A stretch of DNA of 64,000 nt, taken from NCBI RefSeq assembly GCF_018137945.1, contig NZ_CP073089.1:1612001-1676000 (forward strand). Direction: 5' to 3'. Made by a program: the position numbers and the translations under genes. Positions 9,239-17,441 of this stretch are shown here, in pieces. Under the pieces are notes generated by a model. The model saw only the letters and a list, made by a program, of their open reading frames with translations, did no database searches and was not told the DNA's origin. Positions within the stretch are counted from its first letter, which is position 1; each line of letters opens with the position of its first letter. The DNA comes from Brevibacterium sp. W7.2 (GTDB taxonomy: Bacteria; Actinomycetota; Actinomycetes; Actinomycetales; Brevibacteriaceae).

Positions 9239-10852
9239 ATGGGACGGCAGAGCACGACGCGACGCCGGCCGAGCGCGGCTTCGGCTCCGGTCGACGCCCC
9301 GACCAGGACCGACCCGACGTCCGCGCCGACGACCTCCGCGGGCGGGACGGCGCCGAGCGGGACACCGCGTGCGAAATCGCCTGCCGCGAAGACACCTGCC
9401 GCGAAGAAGCCCACAGCCAAGAAGCCCGCCGCGAAGAAGTCTGCCGCGAAGAAGCCCCGAGCGGCGATGCCCTGGGCGAAGAAGTCGAGCGCGAAGAAGT
9501 CCAGCGCGAAGACGACCACCGGCGGGCAGGCACACGTGACGGGCGCACCCGTCTCCGGGACCGCCTCGGCGGCGGAGACGACATGGCGACGCGGGATCCC
9601 CGGCAAGCAGCTGCTGCGGGCCGTCGTCGCCGAATACCGGACGATCTCCGCGAACCCGCTCGCGACGTACTACCTCATCCTCATCTCCGTCGTGGCGCTG
9701 ACCGGCCTCGGCCTCGTCATGGTGCTCTCGGCCTCCTCGATCACGTCGTACGACGGGGGAGAGGGCTCCTCGTTCGAGTACTTCAACAAGCAGGCGGGCT
9801 TCGCGGCCGTCGGCTTCGCCCTTCTCATCGCCGCGTCCTTCGTGCCGCTGAGCCTGTGGAAGAAGCTCGCGTGGCCGGCGATCGGGCTCGGGGTGCTCAT
9901 GCAGGCCGCCGTGTTCATCCCGGGCTTCGGCAAGGAGACGAAGGGCAACGCGAACTGGATCCAGATCGGCTCCTTCCAGCTCCAGCCCTCCGAGTTCCTC
10001 AAGATCGCCCTGGCCGTGTGGCTCGGCTGCGTGCTCGCGAACAAGTTCGGGAAGATGACGACGTTCACGCACGCGATGATCCCCGTCGTGCCCGGCATCG
10101 CCGTGGCCATCGGCCTCGTCGTCGCCGGCAACGACCTCGGCACCGCGCTCGTCCTCATGGCCATCGCCCTGGCCTGCCTCTTCATCGGCGGCTTCCCGAT
10201 GAAATACTTCCTCCTCCTCATCGGCGGCCTCGGGGCGGTCACCGCGTTCTACGTGCTCAGCTCCGAGAACCGGCTCAATCGCCTCGCCCTTGCGATCACC
10301 GGGCACGCCGACCAGGCGGCGATCGACACGACGGGTCAGGCATGGCAGTCCAACCACGGGCTCTTCTCCCTCGCCTCCGGCGGCTGGTTCGGCGTCGGCC
10401 TCGGGGCGAGCCGGGAGAAGTGGTCGTGGCTGCCCGAAGCGCACAACGACTTCATCTTCGCCATCATCGGCGAGGAGCTCGGCCTCGTCGGCACGATTCT
10501 CGTCCTCCTCGTCTTCACCGTCCTCGCCTTCGGCCTCATCCGCGTCATGCTGCGCGCTGAGAGCCTGTTCGCGAAGATCACCACGGCAGGCCTCTTCGCA
10601 TGGCTCATCGGCCAGGCGGCCATCAACGTCGGCGTCGTCGCCGGACTCCTGCCCGTCATCGGGCTGCCCCTGCCGTTCGTGTCCTACGGCGGATCCTCGA
10701 TCATCGCCTCCCTGCTCGCCGTCGGAGTCATCCTCTCCTTCGCGCGCACGGAGAAGGGTGCCGCCGAGGCGATCCGCGCCCACAAGGACCGCGTGCGGTC
10801 CTCATTCGCCGTCCTGGCCAGGAGAGCTCCCGGCCGGAAGAAGAAGGAGTGA
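9239..10852 (+). CDS. ftsW: Septal peptidoglycan glycosyltransferase FtsW with Lys/Ala-rich N-terminal tail
   Basis: FtsW is the SEDS-family membrane polymerase that works with FtsI. The 537-residue protein contains the SEDS core from about residue 140 on, with about ten membrane helices and the conserved segments QPSEFLKI, GNDLGTALV, NDFIFAIIGEELG and LPLPFVSYGGSS. Ahead of the first helix lies an unusual hydrophilic stretch of about 135 residues. Residues 45-91 are a series of AAKKP/SAKK repeats like the tails of histone H1-like proteins. ATG 9239 follows the murD stop by one base. Codon use in the tail matches the neighbours, so it looks native. Confidence 0.94.
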   Translation: MGRQSTTRRRPSAASAPVDAPTRTDPTSAPTTSAGGTAPSGTPRAKSPAAKTPAAKKPTAKKPAAKKSAAKKPRAAMPWAKKSSAKKSSAKTTTGGQAHVTGAPVSGTASAAETTWRRGIPGKQLLRAVVAEYRTISANPLATYYLILISVVALTGLGLVMVLSASSITSYDGGEGSSFEYFNKQAGFAAVGFALLIAASFVPLSLWKKLAWPAIGLGVLMQAAVFIPGFGKETKGNANWIQIGSFQLQPSEFLKIALAVWLGCVLANKFGKMTTFTHAMIPVVPGIAVAIGLVVAGNDLGTALVLMAIALACLFIGGFPMKYFLLLIGGLGAVTAFYVLSSENRLNRLALAITGHADQAAIDTTGQAWQSNHGLFSLASGGWFGVGLGASREKWSWLPEAHNDFIFAIIGEELGLVGTILVLLVFTVLAFGLIRVMLRAESLFAKITTAGLFAWLIGQAAINVGVVAGLLPVIGLPLPFVSYGGSSIIASLLAVGVILSFARTEKGAAEAIRAHKDRVRSSFAVLARRAPGRKKKE

Positions 10853-10853
10853 G

Positions 10854-11957
10854 ATGACGACGAGCATCCTGCTGGCCGGTGGCGGCACCACCGGCCACAT
10901 CTCGCCGATGCTGGCCATCGGCGAGGAACTGCGGCAGCGCCTCGACGGCGCCGACGTGTTCGCCCTCGGCACCGCCGACGGACTCGAGACCTCGATCGTG
11001 CCCGCCGCCGGGTTCGAGCTGCTGACGATCGACAAGGTGCCGATGCCGCGGCGGCTCACCCCCGGTCTCCTGCGCTTCCCGAAGTCGTTCGCCGACAACA
11101 TCGCCGCCGTGCGCCGGATCATCGCCGAGCGCGGTGTCGACGCCGTCGTCGGCGTCGGCGGCTACGTGTGCCCGCCGGCCTACCTCGCCGCGAAGCAGGC
11201 GAAGGTGCCCATCATCATCCACGAGGCGAACGCGAAGCCGGGAATGGCGAACCGCCTCGGCGCGATGCTGACGAAGCCCGGACGGGTCGGGGTGACGTTC
11301 CCCGACACGACGCTGAGGAACTCGGCACTCGTCGGGATGCCGATGCCCGCGCAGATCTCCACCCTCGATCGCAGCGACCCCGGCGTCCGCGCCGCCGCCC
11401 GGTCGGCGCTCGGCCTGCGGCCCGACCTGCCCGTCCTCGTCGTCACCGGCGGCTCCTCGGGGGCCCAGCGGATCAACGAGGCATTCGAGGAGGCGGCCGC
11501 GGCATGCCAGGCCGCCGGCATCCAGGTCCTCCACATCACCGGCGCCGGCAAGGGCGAGGCCCTGCGGCAGGCCACGGCCGAGCTGCCCGACTACCACGTC
11601 GTCGACTACGTCGACGGCATGGAGAAGGTCTACGCGGCCGCCGACCTCCTCGTCGCCCGGTCCGGGGCCGCCACGGTCGCCGAGACGACCGTCGTCGGGG
11701 TCCCGGCGATCTACGTCCCGCTGCCGATCGGCAACGGCGAACAGCGGCTCAACGCCGCCTCGAGCGCGGCCGCCGGCGGTTCGCAGATCGTCGACAACGC
11801 CGACTTCACGGCGGCGACGGTCACCGACGTCGTCCTTCCGCTCATCGCCGATGAGGCGCGCCTTACGCAGATGAGCCGCGCCGCCAGAGGCCTCCATTAC
11901 CCCACCGACGCCGCGGCCACGATGGCCGACATCACGACCGCCGCCCTGAGAGGATGA
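10854..11957 (+). CDS. murG: UDP-GlcNAc:lipid I GlcNAc transferase MurG
   Basis: MurG (GT28, GT-B fold) adds GlcNAc to lipid I to form lipid II on the inner face of the membrane. The 367-residue protein opens with the glycine-rich loop LLAGGGTTGHISPMLAIG, followed by VVGVGGYVCPPAYLAA, the HEANAKPGMANR acceptor segment, VTGGSSGAQRIN and the C-terminal donor site RSGAATVAE...PLPIGNGEQRLNA. ATG 10854 follows the ftsW stop by one base after GAAGAAGGAGTGAG, a strong ribosome site. Confidence 0.96.
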   Translation: MTTSILLAGGGTTGHISPMLAIGEELRQRLDGADVFALGTADGLETSIVPAAGFELLTIDKVPMPRRLTPGLLRFPKSFADNIAAVRRIIAERGVDAVVGVGGYVCPPAYLAAKQAKVPIIIHEANAKPGMANRLGAMLTKPGRVGVTFPDTTLRNSALVGMPMPAQISTLDRSDPGVRAAARSALGLRPDLPVLVVTGGSSGAQRINEAFEEAAAACQAAGIQVLHITGAGKGEALRQATAELPDYHVVDYVDGMEKVYAAADLLVARSGAATVAETTVVGVPAIYVPLPIGNGEQRLNAASSAAAGGSQIVDNADFTAATVTDVVLPLIADEARLTQMSRAARGLHYPTDAAATMADITTAALRG

Positions 11958-13360
11958 CCATGAGCCAGACCGAGATCGTCCCCGTCACCGAACTGGGAGC
12001 CGTCCACTTCATCGGCATCGGCGGGTCGGGCATGTCCGGGATCGCCCGGATCATGGCGATGAACGGCGTCGCGGTCTCCGGCTCCGACGCCAAGGAGTCC
12101 GCCGTCGTCGACATCCTCCGCGCCCTCGGCGCCCGCGTCGACATCGGCCACGATGCCGACCATCTCGGCGATGCCGACACCCTCGTCGTGTCCTCGGCGA
12201 TCCGGGCCGACAACCCCGAACTCGTCGCCGCCCGCCAGCGGGGCCTGCGGATCCTCCACCGCTCCGGGGCACTGGCCTCCCTCATGGCCGGGCGGACCGC
12301 CGTGGCCGTGGCCGGCACCCACGGGAAGACGACGACGACGTCGATGACGACCGTTGCGCTCCAGGCCTGCGGGCTCGACCCCTCGTTCGTCATCGGCGGG
12401 GTGCTCTCGACGACGGGCACGAACGCCCACCTCGGCACCGGTGACGTCTTCGTCGCCGAGGCGGACGAATCGGACGGCTCGTTCCTCCTCTACGAACCGG
12501 CGATCGGGATCCTCACCAACGTCGAAGCCGACCACCTCGACCACTACGGCACCGCGGAGAACGTCCGGCAGGCCTTCGTCGACTTCACCGCCGGCATCGG
12601 CGCCCGCGGCGGCACCGTCATCGCCTGCGCCGACGACCCCGGCTCCCGGGACGTCGCCGAGGAGGCCCGCCGGCAGGGCACCGCCGTCGTCCTCTACGGC
12701 ACCGCGGACGACGCCGACATCCGCATCGTCGACCTCGTCTCGGGCCTCGGCTCGGAGTTCGGGCTCGTCATCGCCGGTCGGGGGACTCCGCTGCCGATCA
12801 CCCTGCGCCAGCCCGGCGCCCACAACGCCCGCAACGCGACCGCCGCGGTCGCCGTCGCCCACGCGCTCGGCGCCGACGTCGAGAAGGCCGCCGCCGGACT
12901 CGCCGGCTACGGCGGCACCCGCCGCCGCTTCGAGGAGCGGGGGATCGCGGCCGGCGTCCGGGTCATCGACGACTACGCCCACCACCCGACCGAGCTGCGC
13001 GCGGTGCTCACCGCCGCCCGCGGGGTCGTCACCGACGAGGGACGCGTGTGGGCGGTGTTTCAGCCCCATCTCTACTCGCGCACCGCGGAGTTCAAGGCCG
13101 AGTTCGGGGAGGCCCTCGGACTCGCCGACGAGGTCGTCGTCCTCGACGTCTTCCCGGCCCGGGAGGACCCGGTGCCCGGGGTGACCGGCAACCTCATCGC
13201 CGAACGCGTCCCCCACTCGCATGTCACGTTCCTCGAATCCTTCGCCGACGCCGTGCCCTTCGTCGCCGAGCGGGTGCGCCCCGGCGACCTCGTGCTCACC
13301 GTCGGCGCCGGCGATGTGACGATCCTCGGCCCCGAGATCCTCGCCGCCCTGGAGAAGTGA
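11954..13360 (+). CDS. murC: UDP-N-acetylmuramate:L-alanine ligase MurC
   Basis: MurC starts stem-peptide synthesis by joining L-Ala to UDP-MurNAc. The 468-residue protein has the N-terminal dinucleotide-like loop GIGGSGMSGIARIM, SGSDAKES, the ATP loop GTHGKTTTTSM, the EADESDGSF motif and the C-terminal DDYAHHPTE segment characteristic of MurC. ATG 11954 overlaps the murG stop (ATGA); ATG 11960 is an alternative. It is followed by ftsQ with no ddl gene between them. Confidence 0.95.
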   Translation: MTMSQTEIVPVTELGAVHFIGIGGSGMSGIARIMAMNGVAVSGSDAKESAVVDILRALGARVDIGHDADHLGDADTLVVSSAIRADNPELVAARQRGLRILHRSGALASLMAGRTAVAVAGTHGKTTTTSMTTVALQACGLDPSFVIGGVLSTTGTNAHLGTGDVFVAEADESDGSFLLYEPAIGILTNVEADHLDHYGTAENVRQAFVDFTAGIGARGGTVIACADDPGSRDVAEEARRQGTAVVLYGTADDADIRIVDLVSGLGSEFGLVIAGRGTPLPITLRQPGAHNARNATAAVAVAHALGADVEKAAAGLAGYGGTRRRFEERGIAAGVRVIDDYAHHPTELRAVLTAARGVVTDEGRVWAVFQPHLYSRTAEFKAEFGEALGLADEVVVLDVFPAREDPVPGVTGNLIAERVPHSHVTFLESFADAVPFVAERVRPGDLVLTVGAGDVTILGPEILAALEK

Positions 13361-14112
13361 GACCCGTGCCGCTCGCACCCCCACGAGTCGGCGACGACTC
13401 GACGGCCGACCTCACCGGGATCATCCGCGCCCGCCGCCGGAAGGTGTGGGCCAAACGGCTGACCGCGATCGGCATCGTCGTCGCGGTGCTCGCGCTGGCG
13501 GCCGTGGCCTGGTTCTCGCCCGTCCTCGCGTTGTCGACCGTTGAGGTCGAGGACACCGAGCTCGTCACCGGTGCGCAGGTTTCGGATTTCGTGCTGACCG
13601 AACACGGCGGCACGCCGCTGCCGCAGCTGCGCCCGGGCACGATCGAGACCGAGGTCGAGACGCAGTTCCCCCGCGCCGAGGACGCCTCCGTCCACTACGC
13701 GGGACCGCGGAGCCTGCGGATCACGATCACCGACCGGACCCCGGTCGTCGCGATCTCCTCGGCCGGCGGCTTCGTCCTCTACGACGCCGAGGCGGTCGAC
13801 CTCGGGTCCGTCGACACGGCCCCTGAGGGTCTCACCGTCCTCGAAGCCGATGCCCCCGACGAGGAGACGGTGAGCGCGGTCATTCGCTTCATGTCGACCC
13901 TCGGCGCTGACCTGCGCGGTAGCCTGACGACGGTGCGGGCCGACAGGGAGCAGGGGCTGTCCGGGACGATCGACACCGGAGACGCCGAGGCCTCCGTCGT
14001 CTTCGGCGACAGCGAGGACGCGAGCCTGAAGATGCGCACCGCGCTCCAGCTCGCCGCCGAGGGCCGCACCGAGATCGACGTCTCCGTGCCCTCGGTGCCC
14101 GTCACGGACTAA
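13357..14112 (+). CDS. ftsQ: Cell division protein FtsQ
   Basis: FtsQ is a bitopic division protein that brings FtsL/FtsB and FtsWI to the septum. The 251-residue product has a short charged cytoplasmic segment, one membrane helix (about 31-51, ending VAWFSPVLAL) and a POTRA-like domain beginning VEVEDTELVTGAQVSDFV, followed by the FtsQ/DivIB domain (ITDRTPVVAISS...FVLYDAEAV). It is recognised by architecture and by its place between murC and ftsZ. GTG 13357 overlaps the murC stop (GTGA); GTG 13366 is the alternative start. Confidence 0.88.
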   Translation: MRPVPLAPPRVGDDSTADLTGIIRARRRKVWAKRLTAIGIVVAVLALAAVAWFSPVLALSTVEVEDTELVTGAQVSDFVLTEHGGTPLPQLRPGTIETEVETQFPRAEDASVHYAGPRSLRITITDRTPVVAISSAGGFVLYDAEAVDLGSVDTAPEGLTVLEADAPDEETVSAVIRFMSTLGADLRGSLTTVRADREQGLSGTIDTGDAEASVVFGDSEDASLKMRTALQLAAEGRTEIDVSVPSVPVTD

Positions 14113-14121
14113 CCCGATTGG

Positions 14122-14170
14122 CTCCGACACACCGGGGAGGAAACTGGCCGAACTCCGACACTCCGGGGAG
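14122..14170 (+). promoter_or_regulatory. Two direct GACAC-containing repeats in front of ftsZ (WhiA-like sites)
   Basis: CTCCGACACACCGGGGAG (14122-14139) and CTCCGACACTCCGGGGAG (14153-14170) differ at one of 18 positions and are 31 bp apart, about three helical turns, so they face the same side of the DNA. Both contain GACAC, the core recognised by the sporulation/division regulator WhiA in Streptomyces and Corynebacterium. The second copy ends just before the candidate -35 box of the ftsZ promoter. Assignment to WhiA is inference. Confidence 0.6.
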
Positions 14171-14175
14171 AATGG

Positions 14176-14206
14176 TTGCAGTGTCATCGCCTTGGGCCAC
14201 TAGCCT
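14176..14206 (+). promoter_or_regulatory. Candidate ftsZ promoter
   Basis: TTGCAG (14176-14181) and TAGCCT (14201-14206) are separated by 19 bp; TAGCCT fits the actinobacterial TANNNT -10 pattern. Transcription would begin near 14213 and give a leader of about 65 nt to the TTG start with its ribosome site. An ATG at 14212 lies only 5 nt after the -10 box, so a leaderless transcript is a less likely alternative. Confidence 0.5.
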
Positions 14207-14277
14207 GAAGGATGAGAGACGTCGAACAATGCACGCTTGAGACCGCGTGGACGATGCGCGTGAGAAGAGGAACCGAC

Positions 14278-15468
14278 TTGGCTGAATTCCCACAATCCGG
14301 AGCGGATATCAAAGTCGCCGGCACAGGCGGCGGCGGTGTCAACGCTGTCCAGAGGATGATCGACGTCGGCCTGCGGGGCGTGGAATTCATCGCGATCAAC
14401 ACCGATGCGCAGGCCCTCGTCCTCTCCGATGCCGACGTCAAGCTCGAGATCGGCCGCGACCAGACCCGCGGGCTCGGCGCCGGCGCGGATCCGGAGATCG
14501 GCCGCAAGGCCGCCGAATCGAGTGAGGACGCGATCCGCGACGCCCTCGAGGGCGCGGACATGGTCTTCGTCACCGCCGGTGAGGGCGGCGGCACCGGTAC
14601 CGGTGCGGCACCCGTCGTCGCCCGGGTCGCCCGTTCGCTCGGCGCCCTGACGATCGGCGTCGTCACCCGCCCCTTCACGTTCGAGGGCCGCCGCCGCTCG
14701 GCGCAGGCCGAAGCCGGCATCGCCGCGCTGCGCGAAGAGGTCGACACCCTCATCGTCATCCCCAACGACCGCCTGCTCTCGATCTCCGACCGCAGCGTCT
14801 CCGTCGTCGAGGCCTTCCGCTCCGCCGACGAGGTCCTGCGCTCCGGTGTCCAGGGCATTACGGACCTCATCTCCGTGCCGGGTCTGATCAACCTCGACTT
14901 CGCCGACGTCAAGTCCGTCATGCAGGACGCGGGCACCGCGCTCATGGGCATCGGCGCCGCGACCGGCGACGACCGCGCCGTGCAGGCCGCGGAGTCCGCG
15001 ATCGCCTCGCCGCTGCTCGAAGCGAGCATCGACGGCGCCCACGGTGTGCTCTTCTGCATCCAGGGCGGCGCCGACCTCGGCCTCTTCGAGGTCAACGAGG
15101 CTGCGCGCCTCGTCCAGGAGGCCGCTCACCCCGAGGCGAACATCATCTTCGGCGCCGTCATCGACGACAACATCGGCGACGAGTGCCGTGTCACCGTCAT
15201 CGCCGCCGGCTTCGACAACACCGTGCCCGGCCAGGACGGCAACGTCGTCGAGGCCGTGCCCGCCGGGGTCGGTGCCGTCTCCGGCGGTGCCGCGTCGTCC
15301 TCGCCGGTCATCGAATCGGAATCCGAGAGCGTCGAGGTCACCGAGCCCGAGCCCGCCGCCGCTCCCGAGCCGCGTCGTGAGGAGCACCAGATCCCCACGT
15401 CGCTGCCGAACGAGCGGAGCACCTCGAGCCTCGACAACGACCTCGACATCCCCGACTTCCTCAAGTAA
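14278..15468 (+). CDS. ftsZ: Cell division GTPase FtsZ
   Basis: FtsZ is the tubulin-like GTPase that forms the Z-ring. With TTG 14278 as start the protein has 396 residues. It shows GGGGVNAV (17-24), the tubulin signature [13 protein letters not shown], the NTDAQAL and [11 protein letters not shown] segments, a disordered acidic linker and the C-terminal peptide DLDIPDFLK that binds SepF. TTG 14278 was chosen because AGAAGAGG ends 7 nt before it and homologues start there; ATG 14212 would add 22 residues. The first loop reads VAGTGGGG instead of the common VxGIGGGG. No ftsA is present, as usual in Actinobacteria. Confidence 0.95.
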   Translation: MAEFPQSGADIKVAGTGGGGVNAVQRMIDVGLRGVEFIAINTDAQALVLSDADVKLEIGRDQTRGLGAGADPEIGRKAAESSEDAIRDALEGADMVFVTAGEGGGTGTGAAPVVARVARSLGALTIGVVTRPFTFEGRRRSAQAEAGIAALREEVDTLIVIPNDRLLSISDRSVSVVEAFRSADEVLRSGVQGITDLISVPGLINLDFADVKSVMQDAGTALMGIGAATGDDRAVQAAESAIASPLLEASIDGAHGVLFCIQGGADLGLFEVNEAARLVQEAAHPEANIIFGAVIDDNIGDECRVTVIAAGFDNTVPGQDGNVVEAVPAGVGAVSGGAASSSPVIESESESVEVTEPEPAAAPEPRREEHQIPTSLPNERSTSSLDNDLDIPDFLK

Positions 15469-15471
15469 GCC

Positions 15472-16203
15472 ATGCTGCACTCGAGGTTCGTCGTGCCCGG
15501 TCGGCAGACGGCTCACGTCGCCTTCACCGACCGGCACGGCGGATATTCGAGCGGGGACTTCTCCTCCTTCAACCTCGCCCGGCACGTCGGTGACGGCGAG
15601 GAGCTCGTCGCCGCCAACCGGTCGGCGCTCGCCCAGGTGCTCGGCCTCAGCGCCGAGCGCCTGAGCTTCGTCTCCCAGGTCCACGGCACCGCCGTCCACG
15701 AGGTCGCCGAGCTCGCCGACGCCCGCGCCGGCGCCGAGGCGGACGCCCAGGTCACCGCCCAGCCGGGGATCGGGCTCGTCATCATGGTCGCCGACTGCAC
15801 ACCTGTGCTCCTCGCCGACACCGACGCAGGGGTCATCGGAGCTGTCCACGCCGGGCGCCCCGGCATGGCCGCCGGTGTCGTCCCGGAGACGCTCGCGCGG
15901 ATGCGCGCCCTCGGGGCCGAGACCATCCATGCGATCATCGGGCCCTCGGTCTGCCCGCGCTGTTACGAGGTCCCCGCCGAGCTGCGCGACGCGGTGGCCG
16001 CCGTCGAACCCGTGGCCGCCTCGGTGTCGGTGTCGGGGACTCCCGCCCTCGACGTCGCCGGCGCGGTCGCCGAGCAGCTGCGCCGGGAGGGAGTCGTCAT
16101 CGACCACTTCTCCCGGACGTGCACGAAGGAATCCGAGGACCTCTACTCCTACCGTCGGCAGCAGCGCACCGGTCGGTTCGCGGGAGTCATCTGGCTCCAG
16201 TGA
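15472..16203 (+). CDS. pgeF: Peptidoglycan editing factor PgeF (YfiH/laccase-domain family)
   Basis: PgeF proteins are cytosolic hydrolases linked to removal of wrongly built muropeptide precursors; older annotations call them polyphenol oxidases. The 243-residue protein has the family length and shows FVSQVHGTAV (His), VMVADCTPVLLAD (Cys) and GPSVCPRCYEV. The usual VHAGWRG motif is changed to VHAGRPG. ATG 15472 follows the ftsZ stop by 3 bases. It lies in its common place after ftsZ, but the yggS gene that often follows is absent. Confidence 0.85.
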   Translation: MLHSRFVVPGRQTAHVAFTDRHGGYSSGDFSSFNLARHVGDGEELVAANRSALAQVLGLSAERLSFVSQVHGTAVHEVAELADARAGAEADAQVTAQPGIGLVIMVADCTPVLLADTDAGVIGAVHAGRPGMAAGVVPETLARMRALGAETIHAIIGPSVCPRCYEVPAELRDAVAAVEPVAASVSVSGTPALDVAGAVAEQLRREGVVIDHFSRTCTKESEDLYSYRRQQRTGRFAGVIWLQ

Positions 16204-16319
16204 GCCGGAAGTCGGGGAGATTTCCCGGCGACACACCGGCGGGGCACCGGGACGCGTGCTCTCCGGTGCGATAGTTTTGCCGCAGATGTGGAACCGCTGA
16301 AGGCCGAGGAGCGTTGAGA

Positions 16320-16838
16320 ATGTCAGCAATCAAGAAAACACTCGAGTACCTGGGATTCGTCGAAGAGGACGACGAGACCGTCGAGCGCCAGACCCGCGAC
16401 GACCGTCGTGAGGAGCGTCGCGGACGCGAGGTCATCGAGACCTTCGACGAGCCCGAGCAGGAGCCCGTCGCCCGGGAGGAGCGGCCGCCGGCACAGGTGA
16501 CCCCCATTCACCCGACTCCGATTCGTCCAGTCGACACTCCGGCGCCAGGGAGCTCCATGAATCGCATCAAGACCATCCATCCCCGCAGCTACAACGACGC
16601 CATGGTCATCGGCGCCGCGTTCCGCGACGGCACGCCCGTGATCATGAACCTCTCCGAGATGGACGAGAACAACTCGAAGCGCCTCGTCGACTTCTCCGCG
16701 GGTCTGATCTTCGGACTCCACGGATCGATCGAGCGCGTGACGAACAAGGTGTTCCTCCTCACGCCGGAGAACATCGAAGTCAGCGGTGAGAGCGAAGCCG
16801 ACGGAGACTCGCAGGCGAGCTTCTTCAACCAGAGCTGA
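16320..16838 (+). CDS. sepF: Cell division protein SepF
   Basis: SepF binds the FtsZ tail and anchors the Z-ring to the membrane in bacteria without FtsA. The 172-residue protein has an N-terminal amphipathic segment ([13 protein letters not shown]), a charged linker and the DUF552 core (about 83-155) with [18 protein letters not shown] and [16 protein letters not shown] 16320 sits 8 nt after GAGGAG; an in-frame TTG at 16314 is too close to that site. A CGACACACCGG element lies upstream at 16229-16239 and resembles the ftsZ repeats. Confidence 0.94.
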   Translation: MSAIKKTLEYLGFVEEDDETVERQTRDDRREERRGREVIETFDEPEQEPVAREERPPAQVTPIHPTPIRPVDTPAPGSSMNRIKTIHPRSYNDAMVIGAAFRDGTPVIMNLSEMDENNSKRLVDFSAGLIFGLHGSIERVTNKVFLLTPENIEVSGESEADGDSQASFFNQS

Positions 16839-16885
16839 CGAGCGTTCGCACGATCTGGTCTGAGCGGTTCCTCAGCTGGAGCGTA

Positions 16886-16891
16886 TAGGCT
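16886..16891 (+). promoter_or_regulatory. Candidate -10 box for yggT
   Basis: TAGGCT (within TATAGGCT) fits the TANNNT pattern about 45 nt before the yggT start. No convincing -35 box was seen, so this is tentative. Confidence 0.35.
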
Positions 16892-16938
16892 GGGGCCTGC
16901 AGTCAGATCAGCAACGACGAAAGACGCGAGGATCCCAC

Positions 16939-17238
16939 GTGGCCATCATCTTCTACATCCTCGGCACGGCGCTCAGCCTCTATGTGTACGTGCTCCTGGC
17001 TCGGGTCGTGCTCGACCTCGTCCAGGTGTTCTCCCGCGAGTGGAGGCCCAAGGGCTTCTTCCTCGTGCTCGCCGAGATCGTCTACACGCTCACCGATCCG
17101 CCGCTCAAGCTCCTGCGGAAGGTCATTCCGCCGCTGCGCCTGGGCCAGATCTCGCTCGATCTCGGTTTCATCGTCCTCCTCATCGGCATCCAGATCCTCG
17201 CCTCGGTCCTCTTCAGCCTCTCGCAGAGCTCCGTCTGA
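16939..17238 (+). CDS. YggT family membrane protein
   Basis: A 99-residue integral membrane protein of the YggT (DUF167-associated) family with two hydrophobic segments (about 3-27 and 70-94) flanking a loop with YTLTDPPLKLLRKVIPPLRLG, the family's conserved middle motif. Its biochemical role is not settled; genetic work in several bacteria points to osmotic or division functions. GTG 16939 follows GCGAGGA by about 6 nt. It is placed between sepF and divIVA, its standard actinobacterial position. Confidence 0.88.
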   Translation: MAIIFYILGTALSLYVYVLLARVVLDLVQVFSREWRPKGFFLVLAEIVYTLTDPPLKLLRKVIPPLRLGQISLDLGFIVLLIGIQILASVLFSLSQSSV

Positions 17239-17367
17239 GACTCCCGGGGCCGGCCGTCACGGTCAGCCGCTCCGTCGGTCAGCGACGTGATCTGCGAGGA
17301 CGCCTCGCGGAATTTCCGCTTCGACCCGGCGTGGCGGAGCATTTCTGCACGACAAATGCTCTGGTGT

Positions 17368-17378
17368 TACGCTATTGT
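17368..17378 (+). promoter_or_regulatory. Candidate divIVA promoter -10 region
   Basis: TACGCTATTGT holds two overlapping TANNNT-like boxes (TACGCT 17368-17373, TATTGT 17373-17378) about 65 nt before the divIVA start, with TTCTGC (17344-17349) 18 bp upstream as a weak -35. The 200-bp gap between yggT and divIVA suggests divIVA has its own promoter. Confidence 0.4.
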
Positions 17379-17441
17379 GACGTTGAAGCCGTCCCGTGCG
17401 GACGGCAGTGAAATGAATGCAGATCGACCAAAGGTGACCTC

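Noticed and set aside
9371..9511. Short-period repeats that look like a CRISPR or minisatellite array
   Set aside because: They are in-frame AAKKP/SAKK codon repeats inside ftsW; a similar block at 31300-31560 is the sigA tail. No spacers of constant length exist.
14212..14277. 22-codon N-terminal extension of FtsZ from ATG 14212
   Set aside because: ATG 14212 is only 5 nt after the -10 box and the extension is unlike other FtsZ proteins; TTG 14278 has a good ribosome site and starts at the conserved part. Kept as a minor alternative.
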